Shown piece by piece: positions 34,130 to 43,034 of a stretch of 64,000 nucleotides of DNA (the first letter of the stretch is position 1; every line of letters begins with the position of its first letter). Under the pieces are notes generated by a model. It saw only the letters and a program-made list of their open reading frames with translations, was not told where the DNA came from and searched no databases. This DNA is from JAJDZL01 sp965220665 (GTDB taxonomy: Bacteria > Pseudomonadota > Gammaproteobacteria > Arenicellales > JAJDZL01): the NCBI GenBank assembly GCA_965220665.1, contig CBDCQQ010000005.1, positions 682,001-746,000 of the forward strand, written 5' to 3'. The position numbers and the translations under genes are program-made.

Positions 34130-34508
34130 TTTTGTCCCTGACCTAAATTTAACTGGAGGTTCTATTGACAATTGGTACGTGGACGATAAGAACTCAGAAA
34201 TTAGAACACCGAATTATCAGCAACCGACAGTCTCTCAAATTAATATTGATCTTGAAATTGTTGGTAGTTCTGCGGTGGCATCCAGCCAAGAGTCGTCAAG
34301 TCTTGAGGAAAAAAAATGCAATCAACGACTCAAACTTTTAGCCATGTCTTATGCTGAATCCGAGCAATCTGATTACTGGAGAGATTTGCAAGCTAGAATT
34401 TCGATTTTAGAAAGTGAACTAGAGGCAATCTTACCCCGCTACACGGATAGTGACTGGCAATTATTGGAACAATTCAAACTATCCATCGACAGAATCATTA
34501 AGGAATAG
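34122..34508 (+). CDS. Hypothetical protein of the TIGR04255-HNH cassette
   Basis: A 128-residue protein with no recognised domain. The N-terminal half is polar and probably flexible (GGSIDNWYVDDKNSEIRTPNYQQPT). The C-terminal half (about residues 60-128) is likely alpha-helical, with heptad-like patterning in LKLLAMSYAESEQSDYWRDLQARISILESELEAIL that suggests a short coiled coil. It overlaps the upstream gene by eight bases and nearly abuts the HNH gene, so it is part of one transcription unit. A bridging or regulatory role between the two partners is a guess. Confidence 0.6.
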   Translation: MLDFVPDLNLTGGSIDNWYVDDKNSEIRTPNYQQPTVSQINIDLEIVGSSAVASSQESSSLEEKKCNQRLKLLAMSYAESEQSDYWRDLQARISILESELEAILPRYTDSDWQLLEQFKLSIDRIIKE

Positions 34509-34515
34509 ACTTAAT

Positions 34516-35127
34516 TTGGCAAAATTCGTCAAGCGTTTCCAAAAAGTTTCTCCGTTCAAGTATCCCCACAAGAAGCATCAGAGAACTCAAACACCTCCAC
34601 AATATTCAGATTACAGGCGCTATAAGCCATATCTAAAGAAGGAGTTCAGTAATAAGTGCGTGTATTGTAGAAAATCTGATGCGTTAGAAGATATAGGTGG
34701 TTTTCATGTTGAGCACTATCGCCCTAAACACCAATTCAAGCATTTAGTCACGGACTACAAAAACTTATATTACTCGTGTGCAGCATGTAATCGATATAAA
34801 GACAACTATTGGTCCGATGATAGCAATCAGAGAGTTGTTAATCCCTGTGACCATGTTATGAGCCATCACTTAAAGTTTGAAAAGAATGAAGTTGCCTCAT
34901 TATCAAACCCCGGCAAGACTACGTTGAATATTCTTAATCTTAACTCTAATGAGTCCATAAAATACAGGAATCTAATGAACGGTCTGATCATTAGATTGCT
35001 CCTAAACCTAGATCAGGTAAATAAAAAAGACAAACGAGACCAAATTGAAGAATCGTTGGGATTGTTGGCGAAACTAATTGGCGAAAATCCTAGTACCGTA
35101 AAAAAAGCACTGAGAATTGATGTGTAA
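34516..35127 (+). CDS. HNH endonuclease-family protein
   Basis: Putative nuclease with a zinc-stabilised HNH core: CVYC, then FHVEHYRPKHQF (the H-x-E-H-Y-R-P-K block), then NLYYSCAACNRYKDNYW. This layout matches HNH proteins found in many defence loci, including partners of SMC-like ATPases and retrons. The most likely start is a TTG at 34516 with an AAGGA 11 bases upstream, giving MAKFVKRFQKVSPF; the frame is open further upstream to an ATG at 34450 inside the previous gene. A basic N-terminal region (KYPHKKHQR) may bind DNA. The stop codon lies within a terminator stem. Confidence 0.8.
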   Translation: MAKFVKRFQKVSPFKYPHKKHQRTQTPPQYSDYRRYKPYLKKEFSNKCVYCRKSDALEDIGGFHVEHYRPKHQFKHLVTDYKNLYYSCAACNRYKDNYWSDDSNQRVVNPCDHVMSHHLKFEKNEVASLSNPGKTTLNILNLNSNESIKYRNLMNGLIIRLLLNLDQVNKKDKRDQIEESLGLLAKLIGENPSTVKKALRIDV

Positions 35128-35172
35128 GGTTAGTGATAACGCTTGCACAGCCATTACTAACCTTTTCTTTTC
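35126..35172 (+). terminator. Intrinsic terminator of the TIGR04255-HNH cassette
   Basis: AAGGTTAGT at 35126-35134 pairs perfectly with ACTAACCTT at 35156-35164, followed by TTCTTTTC. The left arm begins within the HNH stop codon. This marks the end of the three-gene unit. Confidence 0.75.
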
Positions 35173-35747
35173 AAATTAGATAAGGTGGCAATCGCGCAAG
35201 GTGGCACTGCTAAAACGTGCAGGAGTGCTGAACGTCGAATAAGCTTTTTCCGAATTATCTTTATTGACGTTAAACATCTGAGTTCCGTGCTAAATGTCAC
35301 TTCAAATTTTGCACAGGATATCGGGATAAATCCTAGATGCGATAGTCGTTGACTCTATGCATCTTGGACTCCTCTTTCGCGGCATTCTTTGTCGTGTACG
35401 CTCTGGTTCGATATTCAATATCAGTATGGTTGTCGCACACGTAATGTCTCAAACGGATGTTTTTCCGAGTTCCCGGTCCGCTTGTACAATCGGGCAGAAG
35501 CGAAGTCATTCTCTAGGAAATATTTTTCCTTCCTCGCAATAGACTAACTCTCCGGATGCCAGATTGCGCAACTCACATACGCCTAGATCGAGATGAGCAG
35601 ACAGGCAACCTCGTGACCTTGGGTCAGGAAAATGTACCAATGCTGCGAACTGAGAAAGAGTTAGAGCGTTGAAAATAACTGTATGAAAAATTTGGGACTA
35701 ATGAGTCCGAAAATTTTTCCTGAACTCATTTCGTTTCCATATAGCCG
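35173..35747. other. Intergenic region before the second DUF4143 ATPase
   Basis: About 575 bases with no convincing gene. Short open frames here (for example at 35357-35542) lack family resemblance and coding character. A weak dyad (GGACTAATGAGTCC) lies near 35696-35709. Confidence 0.4.
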
Positions 35748-35793
35748 ATGATACTTGTAAAATAGAAATAGTCTTCTATTTTACAAGTATCAT
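35748..35793. promoter_or_regulatory. Perfect 46-bp palindrome overlapping the start codon of DUF4143 ATPase copy 2
   Basis: Perfect 20-bp arms (35748-35767 and 35774-35793) flank a 6-base centre (ATAGTC). The right arm ends inside the ATG of the ATPase gene. Arms begin ATGATACTTG and contain AAAATAGAA. As DNA it could be an operator; as RNA it would sequester the start codon. Its CTTG-to-CAAG span (34 bases) nearly equals that of the palindrome before ATPase copy 1 (35 bases). Confidence 0.85.
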
Positions 35794-36931
35794 GATTTCA
35801 AGAAAGATTCGCCTGTTAGTGCAGGCCCGGTTCAAGATGTATCCGGCTGTTGTATTGGTTGGTCCGCGCCAATGCGGAAAAACAACGTTCGCTACATCAC
35901 TGGGAGGTCTATATTTCGATCTCGAGCAGGAATCAGAGAGACTAAAGCTTGATGCAACATGGGATGAGGTCGTGGTTAGCGACAGTCTCGTTGTATTGGA
36001 CGAAGCTCAATCCTATCCAGAATTGTTTCCACGTCTGCGAGGAATCATCGATCGTGACCGAAAAAGAAACGGACGCTTTTTATTGCTGGGCTCCATTTCT
36101 CCGGCACTTATGACTCAGGTCTCCGAATCGCTTGCCGGACGCCTTTCTGTTCTCGAGTTGACTCCCTTTCTGCTTTCTGAAACCGAAAATCGACTCGACA
36201 AACTGTGGTTGTACGGAGGATATCCGGACGGCGGAATTCTCCATGACGGGCGATTCCCCACCTGGCAACAAGACTACCTTAATCTACTTGCCCAGAGAGA
36301 CCTCCCGAACTGGGGCATGGTGGTTCGTCCACAAACTACTGATCGACTTTTTCGAATGCTCGCGGTGGGCCACGGACAAGAGTGGAATGCTAGTCGAATC
36401 GGAACAAGCTTGGGTCTAACCTACCACACAGTCAACAGATATCTTGACTATCTGGAAGGGGCTTTCCTGATTCGTCTGCTACCAGCTTACCATGCGAACA
36501 TTCGAAAACGACTAACAAAGCGAGCCAAGGTATATTGGCGCGATAGCGGTTTGTTGCATTCGCTCTTGCATCTCCAGGACCCGGATGGATTGTTTGGTCA
36601 TCCTGGCGTAGGTGCAAGTTGGGAAGGTTTTGTAATCAATCAAATACTATCTGAGTTGCAGACTTCAGGGCGCAGCTTCAATGCATTTCATTTTCGCACT
36701 AGCGATCAGAAAGAACTTGATTTGCTACTCGAAATCGATTCACAATTGTGGGCCTTTGAAATCAAACTCACCTCAAGCCCCAGTTTGAACGATTTGGAGC
36801 GACTTAATAAGGTTGCAAATCTAATTGGCGCAGACACACGGATCTTATTGTGCCAATCCACTGACCCAATTTGTAACAACAATCAGATGATTTGCAACCT
36901 GGACACATTTCTGACTTCCATTCAGCGTTAG
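35792..36931 (+). CDS. AAA-family ATPase with DUF4143 domain (copy 2)
   Basis: A 379-residue relative of the ATPase at 29.7 kb. Walker A is GPRQCGKT, Walker B LVVLDEAQ, followed by FLLLGSISPALM. A helix-turn-helix-like segment (IGTSLGLTYHTVNRYLDYLEGAFLIRLL) precedes the conserved K-VYWRDSGLLHSLL block and GHPGVGASWEGFVINQIL. The C-terminal KELDLLLEIDSQLWAFEIKLTS again has the E-x-D...E-x-K pattern of restriction-endonuclease-like folds. No Shine-Dalgarno is visible, because the bases before the ATG are occupied by a palindrome. It stands alone between the HNH cassette and the lexA operon. Confidence 0.88.
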   Translation: MISRKIRLLVQARFKMYPAVVLVGPRQCGKTTFATSLGGLYFDLEQESERLKLDATWDEVVVSDSLVVLDEAQSYPELFPRLRGIIDRDRKRNGRFLLLGSISPALMTQVSESLAGRLSVLELTPFLLSETENRLDKLWLYGGYPDGGILHDGRFPTWQQDYLNLLAQRDLPNWGMVVRPQTTDRLFRMLAVGHGQEWNASRIGTSLGLTYHTVNRYLDYLEGAFLIRLLPAYHANIRKRLTKRAKVYWRDSGLLHSLLHLQDPDGLFGHPGVGASWEGFVINQILSELQTSGRSFNAFHFRTSDQKELDLLLEIDSQLWAFEIKLTSSPSLNDLERLNKVANLIGADTRILLCQSTDPICNNNQMICNLDTFLTSIQR

Positions 36932-37203
36932 CTTTACTCAATATTTTGGGTAAAGTCCTATATGCCCAAAATTTCAGCCGCGTTCTGCTGATTAGGAGCA
37001 GGAGATAAGTGTAAACGGATTCCTCAAAACCAGTCAAACATTGGCTTTTCTAACTGAATTCGAACCGACCCGCACATTTTTCACTGAGAAGCGCAAAACA
37101 GCTTCACTTTTGTCTGCCTGCACTGTCCAAATTTTTTAAAAAACCTATAAAACATACTTTTGTCTGTTATCATATTGAACAGTTCAACAACTAAGTTCAA
37201 GCC
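36932..37203. promoter_or_regulatory. Promoter region of the lexA-imuA-imuB-dnaE2 operon
   Basis: Contains the palindrome TTGAACAGTTCAA at 37175-37187, ending 16 bases before the lexA ATG, with a further GTTCAA half-site at 37195-37200. A direct repeat ACTTTTGTCTG occurs at 37106-37116 and 37156-37166, exactly 50 bases apart. Either could be the LexA operator; neither matches the E. coli CTG-N10-CAG box. A small hairpin (CTTTACTCAA...TTTGGGTAAAG) at 36932-36955 follows the ATPase gene. Confidence 0.5.
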
Positions 37204-37839
37204 ATGGCCTATACAAAACCCGGCGTAACACGCAACCGAATCTACCAATTCGTGCGCCAGCGACTGCTGGACGGTGAACCGCCAACCGTACGTGAAGTTC
37301 AGACAGCTTTTCACATGCGGGCGGTCCAGTCCGCCAAAAGCCATTTGGATGCGCTGGTCAAAGAAGGACGGCTGATGAAGGTGCCCGGCAAGTCCCGCGG
37401 TTACCGGCTACCCGGCACAGCACATTCAAGCCATCTGGCCCCCATTCTCGGGCGCGTTCCTGCCGGTCCCTTTAACATCGCAGTCGAGGAAATCGAAGGC
37501 TATATCCCAGTTCGGCTCAGCTCTGAAGAACAGACCGTCTTTGGACTTCGCGTCAACGGGGACAGCATGATGAGTGCAGGCATTTTGCACGGTGACATTG
37601 TGCTGGTTCGCTCTGAATCGGAAATCCATCAGGGTGACATCGTTGTGGCAATGATTGATGGTGAGGCAACTATCAAAGAATTTCGTCGCTCCAGAAACCG
37701 GATTCAGCTACGACCTCACAATGATGCCTATCCAATTCTTTCACCCAAACCGGAAGACCTCACAATCATCGGTAAAGTCATTGAGGTGCGACGCTATCTG
37801 GAAGCCATCAGTTTGATTGACGAGGAACTGAATGGCTAA
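37204..37839 (+). CDS. lexA: LexA-family SOS repressor of the mutagenesis cassette
   Basis: DNA-binding, self-cleaving repressor. The N-terminal winged helix (TRNRIYQFVRQRLLDGEPPTVREVQTAFHMRAVQSAKSHLDALVKEGRL) diverges from classical LexA. The cleavage site is Ala-Gly in GRVPAGPF, the catalytic Ser is in VNGDSMMSAG and the Lys in GEATIKEF. Length is 211 residues. It overlaps imuA by eight bases, so it is the first gene of lexA-imuA-imuB-dnaE2, and resembles the 'LexA2' repressors of such cassettes. A second genomic lexA is possible. Confidence 0.93.
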   Translation: MAYTKPGVTRNRIYQFVRQRLLDGEPPTVREVQTAFHMRAVQSAKSHLDALVKEGRLMKVPGKSRGYRLPGTAHSSHLAPILGRVPAGPFNIAVEEIEGYIPVRLSSEEQTVFGLRVNGDSMMSAGILHGDIVLVRSESEIHQGDIVVAMIDGEATIKEFRRSRNRIQLRPHNDAYPILSPKPEDLTIIGKVIEVRRYLEAISLIDEELNG

Positions 37840-38446
37840 GCCTTTGCTACAGCCGCTGTCGCAACTGACTCAGCCGAACCTCTCCAACCAACCGCAGTGG
37901 AATCTGCAAGAGGTATCTGGCAGACTGGTTGAAATTTCAGAACCACAGCCGATTGCGGCACTCAGCCTCGTATTCCTGCTGGTGTGCGAGGCGCAGGCCA
38001 GTGGTGAATGTGCCGCCTGGGTCGGGATGCTGGACAGTGTGTTTTACCCGCCTGATGCGGAACGAAACGGTATTGATCTGGATAATTTCCCGGTACTGCG
38101 AATGTCCGATTGCCGAAATGCCGGTCGAAGTGCCGAGATACTGATTCGAAGCGGTGCCTTTCGACTGGTAATACTTGATCTCGGCACCAATCACGCCTTG
38201 CCCGCTGCACGGCTCTCTCAACTGAATGCCTTAGTCCGTAAGCACGATGCCTGCGTCCTGTTTGTGACACAAAAAAAGATTGATGAACCGTCGCTTGGTT
38301 CACTGGTGTCCCTACGTGCCCATACCACGCGCAAACGCGTCAGGGAGGATGAGTTTTTGTGCAAAATTAATATCCTGCGTGACAAAAGGCGCAGTACTCA
38401 CTGGCACTGGAGTGCGCATTTTACTGGCGTTGCCGGGTGCTATTGA
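37832..38446 (+). CDS. imuA: ImuA, accessory protein of the translesion mutasome
   Basis: RecA/SulA-like protein of 204 residues encoded in the lexA-imuA-imuB-dnaE2 cassette. Features include IAALSLVFLLVCEAQASGECAAWVGMLDSVFYPPDAERNGIDLDNFPVLR and the FRLVILDLGTNHALPAARLSQLNALVRKHDACVLFVT stretch, typical of ImuA. A Walker A motif is not obvious. It works with ImuB and DnaE2 in damage-induced mutagenesis (established for the cassette in other bacteria). Confidence 0.88.
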   Translation: MAKPLLQPLSQLTQPNLSNQPQWNLQEVSGRLVEISEPQPIAALSLVFLLVCEAQASGECAAWVGMLDSVFYPPDAERNGIDLDNFPVLRMSDCRNAGRSAEILIRSGAFRLVILDLGTNHALPAARLSQLNALVRKHDACVLFVTQKKIDEPSLGSLVSLRAHTTRKRVREDEFLCKINILRDKRRSTHWHWSAHFTGVAGCY

Positions 38447-38460
38447 TTTTGGGTGATGTT

Positions 38461-39933
38461 ATGACTTACACATCCCAGTCAAACCAGATTGCCTGCGTTT
38501 ACGTTCCCGATCTGCTCTTTCAGTTATCGCGTCGCGAACTGCCCGAAGATTTTCGGCTCCCCATCGCACTGGTCGACCGCAGTGACAGCCACGCAATCAT
38601 AATGGCGGTTGACCGGCGCGCAGCAAAGCGTGGCATTTTTCCAGGCCTGTCCTACGCCAACGCTATTGGCCTTTGCCCCGACCTGCATGCAACCTACCCT
38701 CACCCACACCAGGTCAGTCAGGTTCACAAACGGCTCACTAATTTGCTCGGTCTTTTCAGCCCTGCAGTTGAGCCAGTCGCCGAGCTGTTTGGCGCCTATT
38801 ACCTCGACGTTAACGGCATGACGCGTCTTGAACCAGATCTTAGTAACTGGGGATTTCGCCTGCAAGACACCCTGCTGGAAAAGGAGAACCTGAAGACAGC
38901 CATTGTGATCGGGTTTACCCGTTTTGGCACCCGAACTGCAGTCAGTGCGATAAGTGGAGTTGTTCTATTCCAGACTCCCAAAAATGAGCTGGATGCAGCA
39001 TTTGCCACACCACTTAAGAAACTTGGACTGCCGATGAAACCACTCAAGGAGCTTGAAAAACTGAAGATACACACCGTTGGTGACCTTGAAGCTTTTCCAG
39101 ACTGGGAAGTACGGTCCAGATTTGCCGAACCCATGTTTGAACTGGTTCGAAAGGCAAAGGAACGGGACAGCGCAGTACGCGGCACCACTTTCCCCGAGCC
39201 TTATACAGCCCAAGCGGAATTCGACTATACAGAAAGCGACGCGGAACGCCTTATCGCAGTGATTCTAACCCTGTTCGAACCGCTACTTGAAAGAATGAAA
39301 ACTCAAGCCCAAGGCGTCAGCACAATCCACCTCCACCTGACCCGGGACGACGGAGGGGTTAGCCGTGAAAAACTACAAACCGCAAAACCAACCCTGACCA
39401 TGACGACGCTGACTGATCTTCTGCGCCTGCGTCTTCACGCAATCGAATTGAATGAGGGTGTCATAAAACTCTCAATACACCTCATTCCCGGGGCATTGCC
39501 AGACCCGCAACTCAATCTCCTTCCGGCTCTGGCCAAAACCGGGCAAATCATCTTCAAGGCCAATCGCGCCATTGCCCGCATTGAGGCTGAGTTTGGAACG
39601 GGAGCAGTTTTTCGGGCAAAATGCCACAAATCACACCTACCCGAAGATTCTTTCCGATGGGAGTGTTTTGACGAATTGCGGCATAGTACACCAACACAGC
39701 CAGCCAGCACCGCTATGATGCGACGCTTTCTGGACTATCCGCGACACATTTCGATGCCTCACCAGACTTCACAACAACGGATTTTTGGACCCTATTCAAT
39801 CTCCGGTTTCTGGTGGCGCGAAAACAGTGTTCAGCGCAACGACTATTTTGTCGAAACCTCGTCGGGAAATGCACAATGGATTTTCTACGACAGATTGAGC
39901 CGTCAGTGGTATGCACAGGGATTCGTTCAATAG
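38461..39933 (+). CDS. imuB: ImuB, catalytically inactive Y-family polymerase-like protein
   Basis: Y-family DNA polymerase homologue that acts as a hub linking DnaE2 to the sliding clamp. The N-terminus reads IACVYVPDLLFQLSRRELPEDFRLPIALVD, where polymerase-active relatives would have an early catalytic Asp motif; then AVDRRAAKRGIFPGLSYANAIGLCPDL and FGAYYLDVNGMTRLEPDL. The C-terminus contains GPYSISGFWWRENSVQRNDYFVETSSGNAQWIFYDRLSRQWYAQGFVQ. ATG at 38461 is chosen. It is followed after two bases by dnaE2. Confidence 0.92.
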   Translation: MTYTSQSNQIACVYVPDLLFQLSRRELPEDFRLPIALVDRSDSHAIIMAVDRRAAKRGIFPGLSYANAIGLCPDLHATYPHPHQVSQVHKRLTNLLGLFSPAVEPVAELFGAYYLDVNGMTRLEPDLSNWGFRLQDTLLEKENLKTAIVIGFTRFGTRTAVSAISGVVLFQTPKNELDAAFATPLKKLGLPMKPLKELEKLKIHTVGDLEAFPDWEVRSRFAEPMFELVRKAKERDSAVRGTTFPEPYTAQAEFDYTESDAERLIAVILTLFEPLLERMKTQAQGVSTIHLHLTRDDGGVSREKLQTAKPTLTMTTLTDLLRLRLHAIELNEGVIKLSIHLIPGALPDPQLNLLPALAKTGQIIFKANRAIARIEAEFGTGAVFRAKCHKSHLPEDSFRWECFDELRHSTPTQPASTAMMRRFLDYPRHISMPHQTSQQRIFGPYSISGFWWRENSVQRNDYFVETSSGNAQWIFYDRLSRQWYAQGFVQ

Positions 39934-39935
39934 CC

Positions 39936-42900
39936 ATGTCTTCATCTGTCTACACCCCTTTGTGGTGCAAAAGCAACTATTCCTTTCTGGAAGGCGCAAG
40001 TTTTCCTGAACAGTACATCAGCAAGGCTGCGGAACTTGGTTTGCAATCCATCGCACTGACTGATCGTGATGGTGTCTATGGAATCGTAAAGGCGCACCTC
40101 GCAGCACTCGAACACAACGTTCATCTGATTATCGGCTCGCAAGTCACCATTTCAGAAATCGGCCTTTTGCCGTTCAGTATTGTGCTGCTTGTCCAGGACA
40201 AAACGGGGTATAGCAATTTATGCAAACTCATCACACTCGGACGACGAAGATGCGAAAAAGGCAAAAGTGCCGTCACACTCGAGGAGTGCTGTCTCCATGC
40301 GCCAGGGCTGTATGCCATTTGGCCACCGGAAAATGTAGTAATCTTCGAAGAACGGTCCCCGGATGATGTTTTCGGCAAATTAAGTGAAGCCTTTGGCAAC
40401 CGGCTTTTCATCATGATCTGCCGCCATCAGGAATCACAGGACCCCTTGCTTGAGGTACGCGCCAGACATTATGCAAAGCGCTACGGTGTTCGCACCGTTG
40501 CCGCATTAGAAACCCTTTACCACTCGGCGAGTCAACGTCCAATCCAGGATTTGCTCAGTTGCATTCGATTGAAACGAAGTTTCGCCAACTGCGAGAATCT
40601 GCTCAAGCCCAATGCTTTACACCAGTTGATGGATGCAAAAAACTTTGCCAGCATTTTTGCTGACAGTCAGTCTTCCGTGCAGGCCACAATGGAGATTGCT
40701 GAAGGGTGCAGGTTTAGGCTGGATGAACTTCATTACGTTTATCCGGATGAAAAAAATGTCAAAGGCCTGTCTGTAACCGAAGCACTTCATGAACTCACCT
40801 GGCAAGGTGCTTTTGAACGCTATTCCGGACGCATCCCCAAGGTCGTTCGCAATCAGATTGAAAGCGAGCTTCAGCTAATCAAGGACCTTGGCTATGGCAG
40901 TTATTTTTTGACCATGCATCGCATCGTCAAGTGGTGCAAACAACAGGACATTCTATGCCAGGGACGCGGTTCGGCGGCAAATTCGGTTGTCTGCTTTTGT
41001 CTCGGAATCACCAATATCGATCCGGTCAACATGGATCTTTTGTTTGAAAGGTTTCTGTCTCGGGAACGCAACGAGCCACCAGATATCGACCTTGATATTG
41101 AACATCAGCGGCGCGAAGAAGTCATTCAGCACGTTTACTCAGCTTATGGAAGAAGTCACGCCGCAATGGTAGCTGTCGTCATCCGCTATCGAAGCCGTTC
41201 TGCGGTGCGTGATGTCGGCTCGGTACTCGATTTGCCTGAACTTGAACTGCAGCGACTTTCCAAACAGATCAATTCATATGGACAGGTGACAGAAGGTGAT
41301 TTTGTAAAAGCCGGTCTTGACCCCTCACTTCAAACCTATCAACTGTTGATGGCTCTCGCTAATTCAATCATCGACTTCCCCCGGCATCTGTCCATTCACC
41401 CGGGTGGATTTGTGTTCACCGTTGACGATATCCATGAAATGGTTCCGGTTGAAAATGCCACGATGGCTGATCGCACTGTTATTCAGTGGGAGAAGGATGA
41501 TATTCAGGCCATGAAAATATTCAAGGTCGATCTGCTGGGACTGGGTGCACTCACCCAACTGCACCAATGCTTCGAACTGGTCTTGCAGCACCGGGACGTC
41601 AAACTGGATATGAGCGTTATTCCAAAAGACGATGCCGCAGTATTTGCAATGCTGCAGAAGGCGGATACCACTGGCGTATTTCAGATTGAGAGCCGTGCGC
41701 AGATGAGCATGCTGCCCCGGCTTAAGCCGGAAAAGTGGTATGACCTGGTCGTACAGATTGCGATTGTCCGTCCGGGGCCGATATCAGGCGGAATGGTACA
41801 CCCCTATCTTCGAAGACGAAGTGGTCAAGAACCGGTTACCTACCCACACCCATCGCTGGAATCAGTGTTGGGCAAAACGCTCGGGATTCCTATTTTTCAG
41901 GAACAAGTGATCAAACTGGCCATGGTGGCGGCTGATTATGAGCCGGGCGAGGCGGATCAACTGCGCCGCGACATGGCCGCCTGGCGCAGAGTTGATCGTT
42001 TGGAAAGGCATCGGGAAAAGCTGATCAGCCGCATGGTGACTAAAGGTATCTCACAACAATTTGCCGAACAGGTATTTGAACAGGTTCGAGGATTTGGTGA
42101 GTACGGGTTTCCGGAGTCTCACTCAGCCAGCTTCGCATTAATCGCTTATGCGGCATCCTACCTTAAGTGTCACTACCCTTCAGAATTCGCCTGCTCGCTA
42201 TTGAATTCCCAGCCTATGGGATTTTATTCTCCTTCAACCATTATTGAAGATGCGCGCAGACATGGTGTGGAGATCCTGCCGATTGACATCAGATTCAGCC
42301 GAAACGATTGCACCATTGAACCTGATTCCAAGAGCATTGGCGGATATGCGCTAAGGATAGGATTACGCTATGTGAAAGGGTTAAGCGACAAGGATCTCCA
42401 GTTGCTTGAATCCGCGCCCAATAATTTTGTATCCATTCAGGATCTGGTCTACAAAACCGGCATCTCAAAAAATGCAGTACGAAAACTGGCTGAAGCCGGC
42501 GCGCTGCGAGAGTTGGCAAACAACCGCAGGACTGCCGTGTGGGAAGCCCACGGTGTGAACAGTCAGAAAGATCTGATCACAGCTCCTGAATTTCAGGTTG
42601 AATTCGAAGCTTTGAGCGATGAGGAATCCACTGCCTGGGACTATCAAAGCACCGGAGTGAGCAGTCGCGGACATATGCTGATGCATTACCGGGATCAAAT
42701 GCGCACGATGGGGCTTCCAACAGCGAAGACTGTCAGTCAAATGCCTGATGGGTGCAGGATACGCTATGTCGGAGCGGTGATCTGCAGACAGAGACCAGCA
42801 AGCGCCTCCAGTGTGGTGTTTATGACACTAGAGGATGAAACAGGCTACGTCAACGCAGTATTCTGGCCGAAATACTTTGAACGCTATTCGACATTAGCAA

Positions 42901-43034
42901 AATCACTCTCCCTGTTAGGGGTTGAAGGCAGGCTACAGGTTGCTAGCAATGTTGTTCACCTGATTGTTAATCACGTATGGGAGCCGACCGACCTAATTTT
43001 GTGGAAAAATTTTAAATCAAGGGATTTTCATTAA
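39936..43034 (+). CDS. dnaE2: Error-prone DNA polymerase III alpha subunit DnaE2
   Basis: C-family polymerase of about 1032 residues for translesion synthesis. The N-terminal PHP domain begins YTPLWCKSNYSFLEGASFPEQYISKAAELG. The catalytic core contains GRGSAANSVVCFCLGIT, EPPDIDLDIEHQRREEVIQHVY and the later KVDLLGLGAL, VQIAIVRPGPI and GYGFPESHSASFA blocks. A C-terminal OB-fold (AVICRQRPASASSVVFMTLEDETG) is present. The ATG at 39936 follows the imuB stop by two bases. It lacks the longer C-terminus of DnaE1, as expected. Confidence 0.95.
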   Translation: MSSSVYTPLWCKSNYSFLEGASFPEQYISKAAELGLQSIALTDRDGVYGIVKAHLAALEHNVHLIIGSQVTISEIGLLPFSIVLLVQDKTGYSNLCKLITLGRRRCEKGKSAVTLEECCLHAPGLYAIWPPENVVIFEERSPDDVFGKLSEAFGNRLFIMICRHQESQDPLLEVRARHYAKRYGVRTVAALETLYHSASQRPIQDLLSCIRLKRSFANCENLLKPNALHQLMDAKNFASIFADSQSSVQATMEIAEGCRFRLDELHYVYPDEKNVKGLSVTEALHELTWQGAFERYSGRIPKVVRNQIESELQLIKDLGYGSYFLTMHRIVKWCKQQDILCQGRGSAANSVVCFCLGITNIDPVNMDLLFERFLSRERNEPPDIDLDIEHQRREEVIQHVYSAYGRSHAAMVAVVIRYRSRSAVRDVGSVLDLPELELQRLSKQINSYGQVTEGDFVKAGLDPSLQTYQLLMALANSIIDFPRHLSIHPGGFVFTVDDIHEMVPVENATMADRTVIQWEKDDIQAMKIFKVDLLGLGALTQLHQCFELVLQHRDVKLDMSVIPKDDAAVFAMLQKADTTGVFQIESRAQMSMLPRLKPEKWYDLVVQIAIVRPGPISGGMVHPYLRRRSGQEPVTYPHPSLESVLGKTLGIPIFQEQVIKLAMVAADYEPGEADQLRRDMAAWRRVDRLERHREKLISRMVTKGISQQFAEQVFEQVRGFGEYGFPESHSASFALIAYAASYLKCHYPSEFACSLLNSQPMGFYSPSTIIEDARRHGVEILPIDIRFSRNDCTIEPDSKSIGGYALRIGLRYVKGLSDKDLQLLESAPNNFVSIQDLVYKTGISKNAVRKLAEAGALRELANNRRTAVWEAHGVNSQKDLITAPEFQVEFEALSDEESTAWDYQSTGVSSRGHMLMHYRDQMRTMGLPTAKTVSQMPDGCRIRYVGAVICRQRPASASSVVFMTLEDETGYVNAVFWPKYFERYSTLAKSLSLLGVEGRLQVASNVVHLIVNHVWEPTDLILWKNFKSRDFH

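Noticed and set aside
35357..35542. 61-residue open frame between the HNH cassette and the second ATPase
   Set aside because: No start signal, composition unlike coding sequence here, no recognisable motif.
37164..37182. E. coli-type LexA box (CTG...CAG)
   Set aside because: The spacing is 13 bases instead of 10.
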